A DNA stretch of 64,000 nucleotides from AP-15 sp963795485 (GCA_963795485.1 CAWCIL010000002.1:62001-126000); one strand, 5' to 3'. Positions 46,492 through 57,747 are shown, counted from the stretch's first letter. Translations and numbers: made by a program. The notes: a model not told the origin generated them from the letters alone.

Positions 46492-48326
46492 TCATTGCTG
46501 TTTCACCACCTCGGGCTTTTTGGCTTCGACCGCTTTCTCGGCGGCGGGGTCGACCCACCAGGTGTTAAAGCCGAGCGCGTATTTGGGCGGGATTGCCGGG
46601 CGGCGGAACTTTTTCCAATAGGCAACCCGGAACGCCGCCAAGTGAAAGTTCGGGATCACGTAGTAGCCGTATTGCAGCACGACGTCGAGCGCGCGAGTGT
46701 GGGCGACGAGGCTCGCCCGGTCCGGCGCCCGGATCAATTCCTCGATCAGCGCGTCGATGACTTTGTTTTTGACGCCGAGCACATTGCGGCTGCCCTGCAG
46801 GTCGACGGCCTGCGACCCCCAATATTCGCGCTGCTCGTTGCCGGGCGACAGCGATTCGGGAAACAGCACGACCGTCATGTCATAGTCGAAGGTCTCCATC
46901 CGCCGTTCATATTGCGCGGGATCGACGGTGCGCACCCGGGCGGTGATGCCCATCCGCTTCAAATTCTGCACAAAGGGCAGCACGATTCGCTCGAATTGCG
47001 GATTGTCGAGCAGGATCTCGAAGGCGAAGGGCTGGCCGGTTTTGGCGTTGACCAGCTGCTCGCCCTTGAAGGTCCAGCCGGCCTCCGTCAACAGCTTCAG
47101 CGCCTTCTCCAACCCGCTGCGGATATTGCCCGAGCCGTCGTATTTGGGCGGGTTGTATTCGGTCGTGAACACGGCGTCGGGGATCTGCCCGCGGAATTTG
47201 TCGAGGATTGCGAGCTCCTGGCCTTTTGGCACCCCGGTCGCGGCCAATTCCGAATTGTCGAAATAGCTTCGGGTCCGCTGATAGGCGCCGTAGAACAAAT
47301 TCTTGTTCGACCATTCGAAGTCGAAGGCGTAAGCCAGCGCCTTGCGCACCCGCCAATCCTGAAACATCGGCCGGCGCAGATTGTAGCCGAAGCCCTGCAT
47401 GCCGCTGGGCAATTCGTTCGGGATCTGCTCCTTTTTGATCAGGCCGGCGCGCAAGGCCGGACAGTCATATCCGGTCGCCCAATCCTTTGACGAATTCTCC
47501 TGCCGGACATCGTACTGGCCGGCCTTGAAGGCTTCGAGCGCGATCGTCGCGTCGCGATAATAATCGTAGCGGATCGTGTCGACATTATAGCGGCCCTTGT
47601 TGACCGGCAGATCGGCGCCCCAATAATCGGCCACCCGGCGGTAGGTGATCGAGTGCCCCGGATCGAGCGACTGGATCGTGTAGGGGCCGCTGCCGAGCGG
47701 CGGATCGAGCGTCGTCTTTTCAAAGTCGCGCCCCGACCAATAGGCCTTTGACAGCACCGGCATCTCGCCGATGATCTGCGGCAATTCGCGGTTCTTCGCC
47801 GATTTGAAATAGAACCGCACCCCCCGATCGCCCTCCTCCACGACCTTGGTCACGTCGCCGTAATAGGAGCGGTACATTGGCAGCCCCTTCGCGCGCAACG
47901 TGTTGAAGGTCCAGATCACGTCGTCGGGCGTCATTGGCGTGCCGTCGTGAAAGCGCGCCGCCTTGCGCAGGGTGTAGAGCACCGAGAGCCGGTCGGGCGC
48001 CAGAGCTCGATGCTTTTGGCGACGAGGCCGTATTCGCTCGCCGGCTCGTCCTCGGAAGCGGCCGAAAGAGTGTCGAATATCAGGCCGATCCCCTCGGCCG
48101 GTACCCCGTTGATGACAAAGGGATTGAGCGTGTCGAAGGTGCCGATTGCCGAAAACCGCATCGTGCCGCCCTTTGGCGCCTGCGGGTTCGTGTAATCGAA
48201 ATGAGTAAAGCCCGGACTATATTTGAGGTCGCCGAACAGCGACATGCCTTCGCTGGGCGCCGCCCGGGCGCCGCCGGCCGCGAGCAGCAAAATCAACCCC
48301 ACGGTGATCGCTGGTAATCTGCACAT
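46492..48326 (-). CDS. yejA: Extracellular oligopeptide/microcin C-binding protein YejA-like, frameshifted
   Basis: ATG 48326 gives a signal peptide (MCRLPAITVGLILLLAAGGA). The SBP_bac_5 domain begins MSLFGDLKYSPGFTHFDYTN, PKGGTMRFSAIGTFDTLNPF. Near 47998 the frame changes, then VLYTLRKAARFHDGTPMTPD, SGPYTIQSLDPGHSITYRRV and GFGYNLRRPMFQDWRVRKAL follow to a Lys-rich end. About 610 residues, normal for the family. It delivers peptides to YejB. The stop is 14 bases before yejB, so the two are one operon. hisN is 23 bases upstream. Confidence 0.9.
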
Positions 48327-48348
48327 ATTTTTTGTCCTTGCGACCCGC

Positions 48349-49128
48349 TTACCCGTCCAGAGCGGCTTGCGCCGCCGCGTGCGTGCGGCGGTCGCCGGCG
48401 ACGAGCACACGCCCGTCCGAGGCGAGCCCCAGCTTGTCTCCGCGCCAATCGGTGGCGATCCCGCCCGCCCCTTCGACGATTGGGATCATCGCGCAAAAAT
48501 CATAGAGCTTGAGGTCGGCCTCGATGACGAGATCGACAAAACCGGCGGCGAGCAGGCCATAGGCATAGCAATCGGCGCCGAAGCGCACCAGCTTGGCGGC
48601 CTGCGCGACCCGGGCAAAGCCCGCTGCGTCCGGCCCGCGGAACATGTCCGGGGTGGTCGCGAACAGGGTCGCGGAGGCGAGGCCGGCGCAGTCCCGGCAG
48701 CGGATCGCGGCGCCGTTCAGGGTCGAGGGCCGCCCGATGGCGCCGACCCAGCGTTCGCGCGAAATCGGCTGGTCGATGATGCCGAGGATCGGCTGCCCGG
48801 CGCGGGTCAGCGCGATCAGGGTCCCGAACAGCGGCACCCCGCTGATAAAGGATTTGGTTCCGTCGATCGGGTCCAGCACCCACACCAGCTCGGCATCCTC
48901 GCGCACCCGGCCGAACTCCTCGCCGATGATCCCGTGATCCGGAAAGCGACCCTCGATCAACTCGCGCATCGCCCGCTCGGCGGCGCGGTCGGCGACCGTG
49001 ACCGGGGTCAGATCGGGCTTGTCGTCTACCGCCAGAGGCCGGCGAAAATAAGGCCGTATCGTCGCTCCCGCGGCGTCGGCGAGCTCGGCTGCGAGCGCGA
49101 GAAAGACGTCGAGGTCCGGTGCGGGCAC
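48349..49128 (-). CDS. hisN: Histidinol-phosphatase, inositol-monophosphatase-like
   Basis: The protein is 259 residues, GTG start at 49128. Mg-binding motifs are GIIGEEFGRVREDAELVW (Glu), WVLDPIDGTKSFISG (the DPIDGT box) and YDFCAMIPIVEGAGGIATDW near the C-terminus. The size and TKSFISG are typical of HisN rather than SuhB. It removes phosphate from histidinol phosphate in histidine synthesis. It follows the cytochrome c gene by a few bases. Confidence 0.9.
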   Translation of the reverse strand: MPAPDLDVFLALAAELADAAGATIRPYFRRPLAVDDKPDLTPVTVADRAAERAMRELIEGRFPDHGIIGEEFGRVREDAELVWVLDPIDGTKSFISGVPLFGTLIALTRAGQPILGIIDQPISRERWVGAIGRPSTLNGAAIRCRDCAGLASATLFATTPDMFRGPDAAGFARVAQAAKLVRFGADCYAYGLLAAGFVDLVIEADLKLYDFCAMIPIVEGAGGIATDWRGDKLGLASDGRVLVAGDRRTHAAAQAALDG

Positions 49129-49132
49129 GGGC

Positions 49133-49657
49133 CTATTTTAAGGTCTGCAGATAGGCGATGACGTCGGCGCGGTTCTGCGCCTGCGGGAACCCAGCAAAGG
49201 TCATCTTTGTCCCCTGGGCGAAATGCTGCGGATCGTCGAGCCACTGGTTGAGCAATTCCGGTTCCCATTTCTGCCCGTTATGCTTTTGCAATGCCGGCGA
49301 GAACGCAAATCCGCCGCGGTCCTCGGCGATCGGCTGGCCGACGATATTCCACAGATTCGGCCCGATCCGGTTCGGGCCGCCCTTGGTAAAGGTATGACAG
49401 GCTTGGCACACCGTGGTCAGCTGCTGGCCCTTTTTCGGATCGGCCTTGGCCAGCAGCGGGGTTATCGGCGCCAGCTTTGCGGCTTCGGGCGCCGAGGCCG
49501 CGGCGGGCGCCGGGGCTTCGCCTCCGGCGACCATGAACACCGGCTTTGCCAGCTCTTTTGGCCGCACCAGCATGCTGGCCAATATGCCGGAAACCATCGC
49601 GATGATCAGCGCGGTCAGGATCGAGCCAATGATCTTGTTCCACTCGAACGACGCCAT
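49133..49657 (-). CDS. Membrane-anchored c-type cytochrome
   Basis: The protein is 174 residues with AAGGGGGATCG before ATG 49657. One N-terminal helix (IIGSILTALIIAMVSGILAS) is followed by an Ala/Pro linker, then a class I heme domain: KKGQQLTTVCQACHTFTKGG with the CxxCH at about residue 83, GPNLWNIVGQPIAEDRGGFA, and the axial Met region PQHFAQGTKMTFAGF. It resembles CycM-type cytochromes that pass electrons to aa3 oxidase. It lies divergent from kdsB, a conserved arrangement in alphaproteobacteria. Confidence 0.92.
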   Translation of the reverse strand: MASFEWNKIIGSILTALIIAMVSGILASMLVRPKELAKPVFMVAGGEAPAPAAASAPEAAKLAPITPLLAKADPKKGQQLTTVCQACHTFTKGGPNRIGPNLWNIVGQPIAEDRGGFAFSPALQKHNGQKWEPELLNQWLDDPQHFAQGTKMTFAGFPQAQNRADVIAYLQTLK

Positions 49658-49799
49658 CGATCCCCCTTCCGCCGCTTGCGGGTCGGGAGCAAAACGAATT
49701 CCCCCCGACAACTCAAATGAATTATCACGCTTCCGGCGATTGCCCGAACCGGGCATGTTGTCGCTGCCGCCCCACCCAGCTGCCCGCAATCGAACAGCC

Positions 49800-50574
49800 G
49801 TGACCAGAACCGCCCCGACGAACCCGATCGTTCTCATTCCGGCACGCCTGGCCGCGACGCGGCTTCCGGGCAAGCCGCTGGCGCTGATCGGCGGGACCCC
49901 GATGGTCGTCCATGTCTGGCGCCGGGCGGTTACGGCCGAAGCGGGGCCGGTCGTCGTCGCCTGCGGCGACCCGGAAATCGCCGAAGCGGTCATCGCCGCC
50001 GGTGGGCGGGCGGTGTTGACCGATCCGCGGCTGCCGACCGGCTCGGACCGCATCCATCAGGCGATCTCGCGCCTGGACCCCGGCCGCGCGCACGACGCGG
50101 TGATAAACGTGCAGGGCGATCTGCCGCTGCTCGACCCGGCGGCGGTGCGCATCGCGCTCGCCGGGCTCGCCGATCCGGAAACCGACATCGCCACCCTCGC
50201 GGCGGTGATCGAGGACGACGCCGCCCTCGCCGATGAGAGCGTCAACAAGGTCGCCGCCGGCTTTGCCGACCCGTCGCGGCCGGCGCGGGCGCTCTATTTC
50301 AGCAAGGCCGTGGTGCCGTGGGGAGGGGGGCCGCATTACGAGCATATCGGGCTCTACGCCTATCGGCGCGACGGCGCTGGAACGCTTCGTCGGGCTGCCG
50401 CGCGGCGTCCTCGAACAGCGCGAGCACCTCGAGCAGTTGCGCGCGCTCGAAGCCGGGATGCGAATCTCGGTCAGCCTGATCGAGGCCGCCCGCCTCGGCG
50501 TTCAGGTCGACACCCCGGCCGATCTCGAACGCGCCCGCCAACTCATCACGGCCAATCGGAATGAATTTTTGTAG
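49800..50574 (+). CDS. kdsB: 3-deoxy-manno-octulosonate cytidylyltransferase, frameshifted
   Basis: This enzyme makes CMP-Kdo for lipopolysaccharide. GTG 49800 begins VTRTAPTNPIVLIPARLAAT, then RLPGKPLALIGGTPMVVHVW (nucleotide loop), LTDPRLPTGSDRIHQAI, VINVQGDLPLLDP (metal-binding Asp) and HIGLYAYRR. An extra base near 50375 shifts the frame; LERFVGLPRGVLEQREHLEQ and LEAGMRISVSLIEAARLGVQ continue to 50574. Essential in most Gram-negative bacteria, so the shift is suspicious as a sequence error. Confidence 0.92.
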
Positions 50575-50597
50575 CACAGCGAGCTGTAACGGACTCT

Positions 50598-50691
50598 ACT
50601 CCGCCATTCCCGTGCAAGCGGGAATCCAGCCGGCGCAATCCCGAGGCGAGCGGCCTCTGACCCTCGCGTTCGCTGGTGTGACAATCAGAGG
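50598..50691. repeat. Dispersed palindromic repeat element
   Basis: ATTCCCGTGCAAGCGGGAAT (from 50607) is an imperfect palindrome of the CATTCCCGCGAAAGCGGGAATCCA type spread through many alphaproteobacterial genomes. A second pair, CCTCTGA and TCAGAGG (about 50654 and 50685), follows. It lies between kdsB and pheA. Confidence 0.6.
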
Positions 50692-50703
50692 GCTTTGCAT
50701 GTG

Positions 50704-51579
50704 ATGGAACCAGAAGTCACAGCTATCCCGAGCGGACGATCGCGTTCCAGGGCACGTTCGGCGCCTATTCCGACCTCGCCTGCCGGCGGGTTTTTCCCGG
50801 AGATGACGACCCTGCCCTGCGCCCAGTTCGAGGACGCCTTTGCCGCGGTGCGTGATGGCGGCGCGCGGCTCGCGATGATCCCGATCGAGAACTCGGTCGC
50901 CGGCCGGGTCGCCGACATCCACCATCTGATGCCGGATTCGGGACTGCACATTATCGCCGAGCATTTCGAACGGGTGAACCATCACCTGCTGGCGCTGCCC
51001 GGCGCGGCGCTCGGCGAGATCCGCGAGGCCCGGAGCCATATCCACGCATTGTCGCAGTGCCGCCAGACGCTTCGTGCGCTCGGCATCGAGCCGATCGTCG
51101 CGGCCGACACCGCCGGCGCCGCGGCCGAACTCGCCGCCGGGCGCGATCCGACCACAGCGGTGATCGCCTCCGAACTCGCCGGGCGGATCTACGGCTTGAT
51201 CTCGCTGAAGGCCAATTTCGAGGACGCCGAGCACAACACCACTCGCTTTCTGATCATGTCGCGCGAGCCGCAACGGCCGGCGCGCGGAACTCCCACGGTC
51301 ACCACCTTTCTATTCCGCGTGCGCAACGTGCCGGCGGCGCTCTACAAGGCAATGGGCGGGTTCGCCACCAACGGCGTCAACATGACCAAGCTCGAAAGCT
51401 ACATGGTCGGCGGCGCCTTCTCGGCGACGCAATTCTATGCTGATGTCGAGGCTCACCCCGAGGACCGGCCGCTGGCATTGGCGCTCGAGGAGCTGGCCTT
51501 CTTCTCGCGCGAGCTGAAGATCCTCGGCGTCTATCCGGCCCATCCGCTGCGCATCGCCGCCTCGGCGCAAGCGGAGTAA
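50704..51579 (+). CDS. pheA: Prephenate dehydratase, frameshifted near N-terminus
   Basis: This enzyme converts prephenate to phenylpyruvate for phenylalanine. The N-terminal catalytic part reads correctly only in another frame (SYPERTIAFQGTFGAYSDL, ACRRVFPG) between about 50720 and 50805; ATG 50704 and everything from MTTLPCAQFEDAFAAV on are in one frame, so two opposite single-base shifts are needed. MIPIENSVAGRVADIHHLM and EDAEHNTTRFLIMS (the TRF motif) mark the active site. The ACT domain (TTFLFRVRNVPAALYKAMGG, MTKLESYMVGG) gives feedback control. kdsB-pheA is a common pairing. Confidence 0.92.
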   Translation: MEPEVTAIPSGRSRSRARSAPIPTSPAGGFFPEMTTLPCAQFEDAFAAVRDGGARLAMIPIENSVAGRVADIHHLMPDSGLHIIAEHFERVNHHLLALPGAALGEIREARSHIHALSQCRQTLRALGIEPIVAADTAGAAAELAAGRDPTTAVIASELAGRIYGLISLKANFEDAEHNTTRFLIMSREPQRPARGTPTVTTFLFRVRNVPAALYKAMGGFATNGVNMTKLESYMVGGAFSATQFYADVEAHPEDRPLALALEELAFFSRELKILGVYPAHPLRIAASAQAE

Positions 51580-51620
51580 ACCGCCGGGGCCAACAGGCGG
51601 CTCTGTCCGGTCGCGCGATC

Positions 51621-52788
51621 CTACAGAAACACCTCGGGCGGCTGGCCGAGCAGGACCTGGCCGACGGTTTCGTAATGGGCGTCGCGCGACTGGATCTGCT
51701 GCGAGACGGTGTGGATGTCGCGGAAGCGGCGCTCGAACGGGCTGCCGGGGAAGATCGCGTCGACCCCGGCGGCCTTGTAGCTCCAGTCGGCGACCGCGAC
51801 CGCGCTCGAGACCGCGTGGCTGCCGGCGAGCCGGGCGCGAGCCCGCTCGCGCACCGCGATCGGGGCGATGGCATCGGCTTCGGCATAGATCTCGCGCACT
51901 GCGTCGAGGAGATAGGCGCGAGCCGAGCCGAGCCTCGCCTCGCTGCGAGCGATCTCGGCCTGGATCACCGCGTTGTCGGCGAGCCGGGCGGTGCCGCGCG
52001 GGGTCTTGCGCAGCGCCAGTTCGATAAAGGCTTCGAGCATGCCGCGGGCGATGCCGAGGGCGACGCCGGCGATCCCGACCGAATAGAGGGTCTGCTGCGG
52101 AAAGGCGTAGAGTTGCCCCCGGTCGCGGCGCAGGGTCGGGTCCTCGCGCGTGCCGGTGAATTCCTCGGGCACGAACAAATCCTTGACCGTGTAGGATTCG
52201 GAGGCGGTGCCGCGCAGGCCGATCGGGTTCCAATTGTCGAGCAGGGTCGCCTCACTCGGCCGGAAACAGCCAGGTGCGGAGCGTCGGCCGGCCGAGATCG
52301 TTGAGCCGCAGCGAGCCGTCGGGCTCGATGACGGTGCCATGCGCGCCGATCCAGCTCGCATGGCGGCAACCGCTGGCGAAATCCCAGCGCCCGGTCACGC
52401 GGTAGCCGCCGGGAACCGCGATCCCTCGGCTTTCGTTGGGCGGCCCCCAGGCGCAGGTCGCACGCGGCGGCCCGAACACCGTGCGCGCCGCGTCGAGACC
52501 CAGATAGGGGGCGAACAGGCCGACGCTGTTAGCGATCGAAACGCACCAGCCGACCGAGCCGTCAGCCCGCGCCAATTCTTCGACCGCCAGCACATATTGG
52601 CCGGGCTCGACCTCGTCGCCGCCGACCGAGCGCGGGTAGAGCATGCGGAACAGCCGCTCGTCGTGCAGCCGGTCAAGCACCGGCGGGGTCAGCCGCCGCC
52701 AGCGCTCGATTGCGTCCGCCTCGCCGGCGATCAAATGGGCCAGATCCCGCGCCCGCGCCAAGGGCGCGGCGTGCTTCACCTCATCCAT
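51621..52788 (-). CDS. Acyl-CoA dehydrogenase-fold flavoprotein (HpaB/DszC-like group), frameshifted
   Basis: ATG 52788 starts MDEVKHAAPLARARDLAHLI. ERWRRLTPPVLDRLHDERLF, LAVEELARADGSVGWCVSIA and GGYRVTGRWDFASGCRHASW are the N-terminal and middle domains. Near 52255 the frame changes, then SEATLLDNWNPIGLRGTASE, SYTVKDLFVPEEF and a helical C-terminal domain ending VLLGQPPEVFL. The layout fits the flavin-dependent monooxygenase-like branch of the family rather than a true fatty acyl-CoA dehydrogenase. The substrate is unknown. It converges with pheA. Confidence 0.85.
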
Positions 52789-52896
52789 CGGGCATTCCTG
52801 GCTGCATCTCGGGCCGCCATTGCGGGGTGCGGCCCGGCCGCTGTCAATGGCCGAACGCCCGTCCGTCCTCCGCAAGCAGCTCCGACGGGCCTCGTG

Positions 52897-55800
52897 TCAA
52901 AGGAAATGCGGCACGGCGAGGAATGGCTCGTGACCGGACGATGACGACAGCGAACGAGACAGATCCGCCGCGCCGATGCCGGCAAGTGCCAGCCGCTGCG
53001 CCGCATGCTCGCCGAAGAACGTCATCGGGCCGCTCCGGCTCGCGATCGCTTCCGTGGATGGGGTGGTCGAGGCCGGATCGTAGAACTGGACATGCCCCGT
53101 GCCGTCGTTTTCGAGAATAAAGCTGCTGGTCGTGAAGTCGCCGATCAGCGACAGCTTTGCTGTGTGCGTGCCGTCTTTGATCGTCAAGATCCCACTCGTC
53201 GTGCTGCCGCTGTAGCTGCGGGTCGCGGTCGCAAAGTTGATGTCCTTCAAGTCGACAACGTCGCCCGGGGTCGATGCGGTCATGCCGGAGATGATGCCGG
53301 CGAAGGTCTGAGAGTGATCCAGGATCAACTTGCCGGAACTGCCGGCAAAGGTGACGGTGGTCGGAGAATTCACCGCGAACTCGAGGGTCCCGCTGTCGAT
53401 CGATATCGCCTTGCCGCTGGCAACGGCGCTGTCGACATCGAGATAGCCGCCGGCGACAACGGTGTGGCCGACGACGCTGTAGGTGCCGCCGGTCAGCGTG
53501 AAAGTGCCGCCGCCGAACGCCAGGGTAGCGCCCGCCGCCACGGTGAACGCCCCGCCGTTCGAGCTGCCGCCGCCGTCGAGGCTCAACGTTCCCGATTGAA
53601 CCGATACGGTGCCGGCGCTGGATCCGCCGGGATTAGCCGAGACCACATCGGTGTCGATGAAGTCGGCATAAATGCTCGAGGTTCCGGTGCCCGCAAGCTT
53701 CTCGACCAAGCCGCCGTTGCTGAAGCTGGTGCTGCCCGAATCGACCAGGACGCTGCTGCCGTCGCTCTCGATCAGGAACGAGGCGCCGGCATCGTTGACG
53801 AGCTTCCCGCCGCCCAGGGTAGCGGCGAACGGGTCGTAGCCGAGATAGACCGTCCCGCTCTGCAAGGTCAGGGTGCCGGCATTTTCCAAGGTCCGCCCGC
53901 CGTCCAGCGTCACATAGGAGGCGTCGACCAGGGTGGCGCCCTTGAGCAGGGTCTTGCCGGTCCCGGTCTCGGCGTCATAGCTCCCTGAAAACAACGCCGG
54001 CCCGGTCACCGTCAAGGTCCCGGTGCCGGAGACCGTTCCGTAGCTCTGCGAAAAGCCTCCGACCGAGGCGTTCTGAGCGCCGAGCGCCAGGGTGCCCCCG
54101 GTCACGTCGAGGCTGCTGCCGAGACTGCCGACCGCCGCCGCCGCAAAATTCGCCGTGCCGCCCGAGACCAAGGTCTGTCCGGCGACGCTGTAGGTGCCGC
54201 CGGTCAGGGTGAAAGTGCCGCCGCCGAACCCCAACGTCGCGCCGGCCGCCACGGTGAACGCCCCGCCATTCGAGCTGCCGCCATCGTCAAAGCTCAAAAT
54301 GCCCGACTGGACCGACACCGTGCCGGTGTTGGCGAAGGCGGCATAGATGTTCGAGATGCCGGAGCTGAACTCCTTCTCGACGAGCCCGGCATTGGTGAAG
54401 CCGGTCTTGCCGAGATCGACCTGGACGCCGGTGCCGTCGCCCTCGATCAGGAACGAGGCGCCCTTGTCGTTGACCAGCGTCCCGCCGCCGAGCGTGGTGG
54501 CGAACGGGTCGTAGCCGAGATAGATCGTGCCGCTCTGCAAGCTCAGCGTGCCGGCATTCTCCAAGGTCCGGCCGCCGTCCAAGGTCAGATAGGAGTCGTC
54601 GACCTGGGTGGCGCCCTTGAGCAGGGTCTTGCCGGTCCCGGTCGCGGCACCATAGCTGCCCGAGAACTCGGCCGACCCGGTCACCGTCAATGTCCCGGTG
54701 CCGGCGACCGTTCCGTAGCTCTGCGAGAAGACCCCGACTGCGGCGCTGTCGGCGCCGAGCGCCAGGGTGCCCCCGGTCAGCGTCGAGGCTATTGCCGAAG
54801 CTGCCGATCGCCGCCGCCGCAAAATTCGCCGTGCCGCCGGAGACCAAAGTCTCCCCGGCGATGGTGTAGGTGCCGCCGGTTACGGTGAAGGTGCCGCCGC
54901 CGAACCCCAATATGGCGCCGGCCGCCACGGTGAACGCGCCGCCGTTCGAAGTCCCGCCGCCGTCGAAGCTGATGGTTCCCGACTGGACCGAGACCGTGCC
55001 GGTGTTGGCGAAGGTGGCATAGATGTTCGAGGTGCCGGAGCTGAACTCCTTTTCAACGAGCCCGGCGTTGGTGAAGCCGGTCTTGCCGAGATCGACCTGG
55101 ACGTTGGTGCCGTCGCTCTCGATCAGGAACGAGGCGCCCTTGTCGTTGACGAAGGTCGCGCCGCCCAGCGTGGTGGCGAACGGGTCGTAGCCGAGGTAGA
55201 TCGTGCCGCTCTGCAATGTGAGAGTTCCGGCATTCTCCAAAGTCCGACCGCCATCCAAGGTCAGATAGGAATTGCCGACATGGGTCATGCCCTTGAGCAG
55301 GGTCTTGCCGGTCCCGGTCTCGGCGTCATAACTGCCCGAGAACAGCGCCGACCCGGTCACCGTCAAGCTATTAGTACCGGCGATCGTGCCGTAGCTCTGG
55401 GAAAACTCGCCGGCGGTCATGCTACCGCCGGCCAGGGTTAGCGTGCCGCCCGAAACCAGGGTCTGCCCGACGACGCTGTAGGTGCCGCCCGTAAGGGTGA
55501 AGTTGCCGCCGCCGAAGCCCAATATGGCGCCCGCCGCCACGGTGAACGCGCCGCCGTTCGAGGTGCCGCCGCCGTCGAAGCTCAGCGTCCCCGACTGGAC
55601 CGAGACCGTGCCGATGTTGGTGAAGGCGGCATAGATGTTCGAGACGCCGGAGCTGAACTCCTTTTCGACGAGCCCGGCGTTGGTGAAGCCGGTCTTGCCG
55701 AGATCGACCTGGACGTTGGTGCCGTCGCTCTCGATCAAAAACGAGGCGCCCTTGTCGTTGACCAGCGTCCCGCCGCCGAGCGTGGTGGCGAACGGGTCGT

Positions 55801-57451
55801 AACCGACATAGACCGTGCCGCTCTGCAAAGTCAGCGTGCCGGCGTTCTCCAAGGTCCGGCCGCCGTCCAAGGTCAAATAGGAATCGTCGACCTGGGTCAT
55901 GCCCTTCAACAGGGTCTTGCCGGTCCCGGTCGCGGCACCATAGCTGCCCGAGAACTCGGCCGACCCGGTCACCGTCAATGTCCCGGTGCCGGCGACCGTT
56001 CCGTAGCTCTGCGAGAAGACCCCGACTGTGGCGCTGTCGGCGCCGAGCGCCAGGGTGCCCCCGGTCAGGTCGAGGCTGTTGCCGAAGCTGCCGATCGCCG
56101 CCCCTGCGAAATTCGCCGTGCCGCCGGAGACCAAAGTCTCCCCGGCGATGGTGTAGGTGCCGCCGGTCACGGTGAAGGTGCCGCCGCCGAACCCCAATAT
56201 GGCGCCGGCCGCCACGGTGAACGCGCCGCCGTTCGAGGTACCGCCGCCGTCGAGGCTCAAGGTTCCCGACTGGACTGAGACCGTGCCGGTGTTGGTCAAG
56301 GCGGCGTAGATGTTCGATGTCCCGGAACTCAATTCTTTTTCTATCAGCCCGGCATTGGTGAAGCCGGTGCTGCCCAAATCGACCTGGACGCTGGTGCCGT
56401 CGCTCTCGATCAGAAACGAGGCGCCCTTGTCGTTGACGAAGGTCGCGCCGCCCAGCGTCGTGGCGAACGGGTCATAGCCGAGATAGATCGTGCCGCTCTG
56501 CACAGTCAGCGTGCCGGCATTCTCCAAGGTCCGGCCGCCGTCCAGGGTCAAATAGGAATCGTCGACATGGGTCAGGCCCTTGAGCAGGGTTTTGCCGGTC
56601 CCGGTCTCGGCGTCGTAGCTGCCGGAAAACAGTGCGGAGCCGGTCACCGTCAAAGTGCTGGCGCCGGCGATCGTCCCGTAGCTCTGAGCGAATTCGCCGG
56701 CGGTCATGGTTCCGCCGGCAAGGCTCAGTGTGCCGCCCGAAACCAGGGTCTGCCCGACGACGCTGTAGGTGCCGCCGGTCAGCGTGAAAGTGCCGCCGCC
56801 GAACCCCAAGGTAGCGCCGGCCGCCACGGTGAACGCCCCGCCATTCGAGCTGCCGCCGCCGTCAAAGCTCAGAATGCCCGACTGGACCGAGACCGTGCCG
56901 GTGTTGGTGAAGGCGGCATAGATGTTCGAGACGCCGGAGCTGAACTCCTTCTCGACGAGCCCGGCATTGGTGAAGCCGGTCTTGCCGAGATCGACCTGGA
57001 CGTTGGTGCCGTCGCTCTCGATCAAAAACGAGGCGCCCTTGTCGTTGACCAGCGTCCCGCCGCCGAGCGTGGTGGCGAACGGGTCGTAGCCGAGATAGAC
57101 CGTGCCGCTCTGCAATGTGAGAGTTCCGGCATTCTCCAGAGTCCGACCGCCATCCAAAGTCAGATAGGAGTCGTCGACCTGGGTGGCGCCCTTGAGCAGC
57201 GTCTTGCCGGTCCCGGTCTGGGCGTCGTAGCTGCCCGAGAACTGGCCCGACCCGGTCACCGTCAATGTCCCGGTGCCGGAGAGTGTCCCGCCGCTCTGGA
57301 TCCATCGACCAACCGTGAGCGTCAATGTGCTCGCATTGATCGAGCCGGCCGTCAGAACCGCCGTGTCGCCGGCGGCCGGCGCAGTCCCCAGCGACCACTC
57401 GGCCCCATTGCTCCACAACCCGGTGCCCGACAGCCAATTGTCCGTCGCCAT
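52897..57451 (-). CDS. Very large repeat protein (beta-strand repeat surface/secreted protein), one frameshift
   Basis: About 1,518 residues from ATG 57451 (MATDNWLSGTGLWSNGAEWS), with a frame break near 54785. No Sec signal and no autotransporter barrel are present. The body is long units, each with LTVTGSALFSGSYDAETGTG, KTLLKG, DDSYLTLDGGRTLENAGTLT, VYLGYDPFATTLGGGTLVND, KGASFLIESDGTNVQVDLGK and GGTFTLTGGTYSV. KTLLKG recurs six times at alternating distances of 204 and 225 residues. The C-terminal part (VVDLKDINFATATRSYSGST, GTHTAKLSLIGDF) is the ending I recall from secreted Rhizobiales repeat proteins. A non-Sec route such as type I secretion is likely, but no transporter lies nearby. Confidence 0.85.
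53460..57290 (-). repeat. Long tandem repeats, periods 612 and 675 bp alternating
   Basis: A GTCTTGCCGGTCCCGGTC-type anchor (coding bottom strand GTGKTLLKG) occurs at 53951, 54626, 55302, 55914, 56589 and 57201. The spacings are 675, 676, 612, 675 and 612. The single 676 coincides with the frame break near 54785, showing one extra base there. The repeats are highly similar at DNA level, so copy number could vary by recombination or be mis-assembled. Confidence 0.85.
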
Positions 57452-57747
57452 CCTGTTCCTCCGCCAAATCGACCCGGCAGTGCGAGAAGAATAGGTTAAT
57501 GCTGCCGGAGGCTAAGCTTGCTGTGGGTCGGCCGTCAAAGAATTTACATCAACTACTCGGCGCAGTCCAATGCATTAGTGTTAACAGTGGTTAAGAACGG
57601 CACCCGGATGCTGCCGGCAACGTGAGACTTGACCCAAGACGCCTGCGCCTCCGGGATGGCAAAACTCAGCCATCGGGGCTCGCGCCGTCACCGGCCAAAG
57701 GCAGCGTTCCGAACCCGGCCTCGGCACAGCGAGCCATGCCGCCGCCG
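57452..57747. other. Intergenic region upstream of the repeat protein gene
   Basis: About 300 bases lie between the pqiA stop and the repeat-protein start, both on the bottom strand. The part at 57530-57600 is more A/T-rich and should hold the repeat gene's promoter. No paired boxes are clear enough to call. Confidence 0.4.

Noticed and set aside
53460..57290. Regular repeats considered as a CRISPR array
   Set aside because: The units are 612-675 bp, translate as protein repeats in one frame, and lack short spacers.
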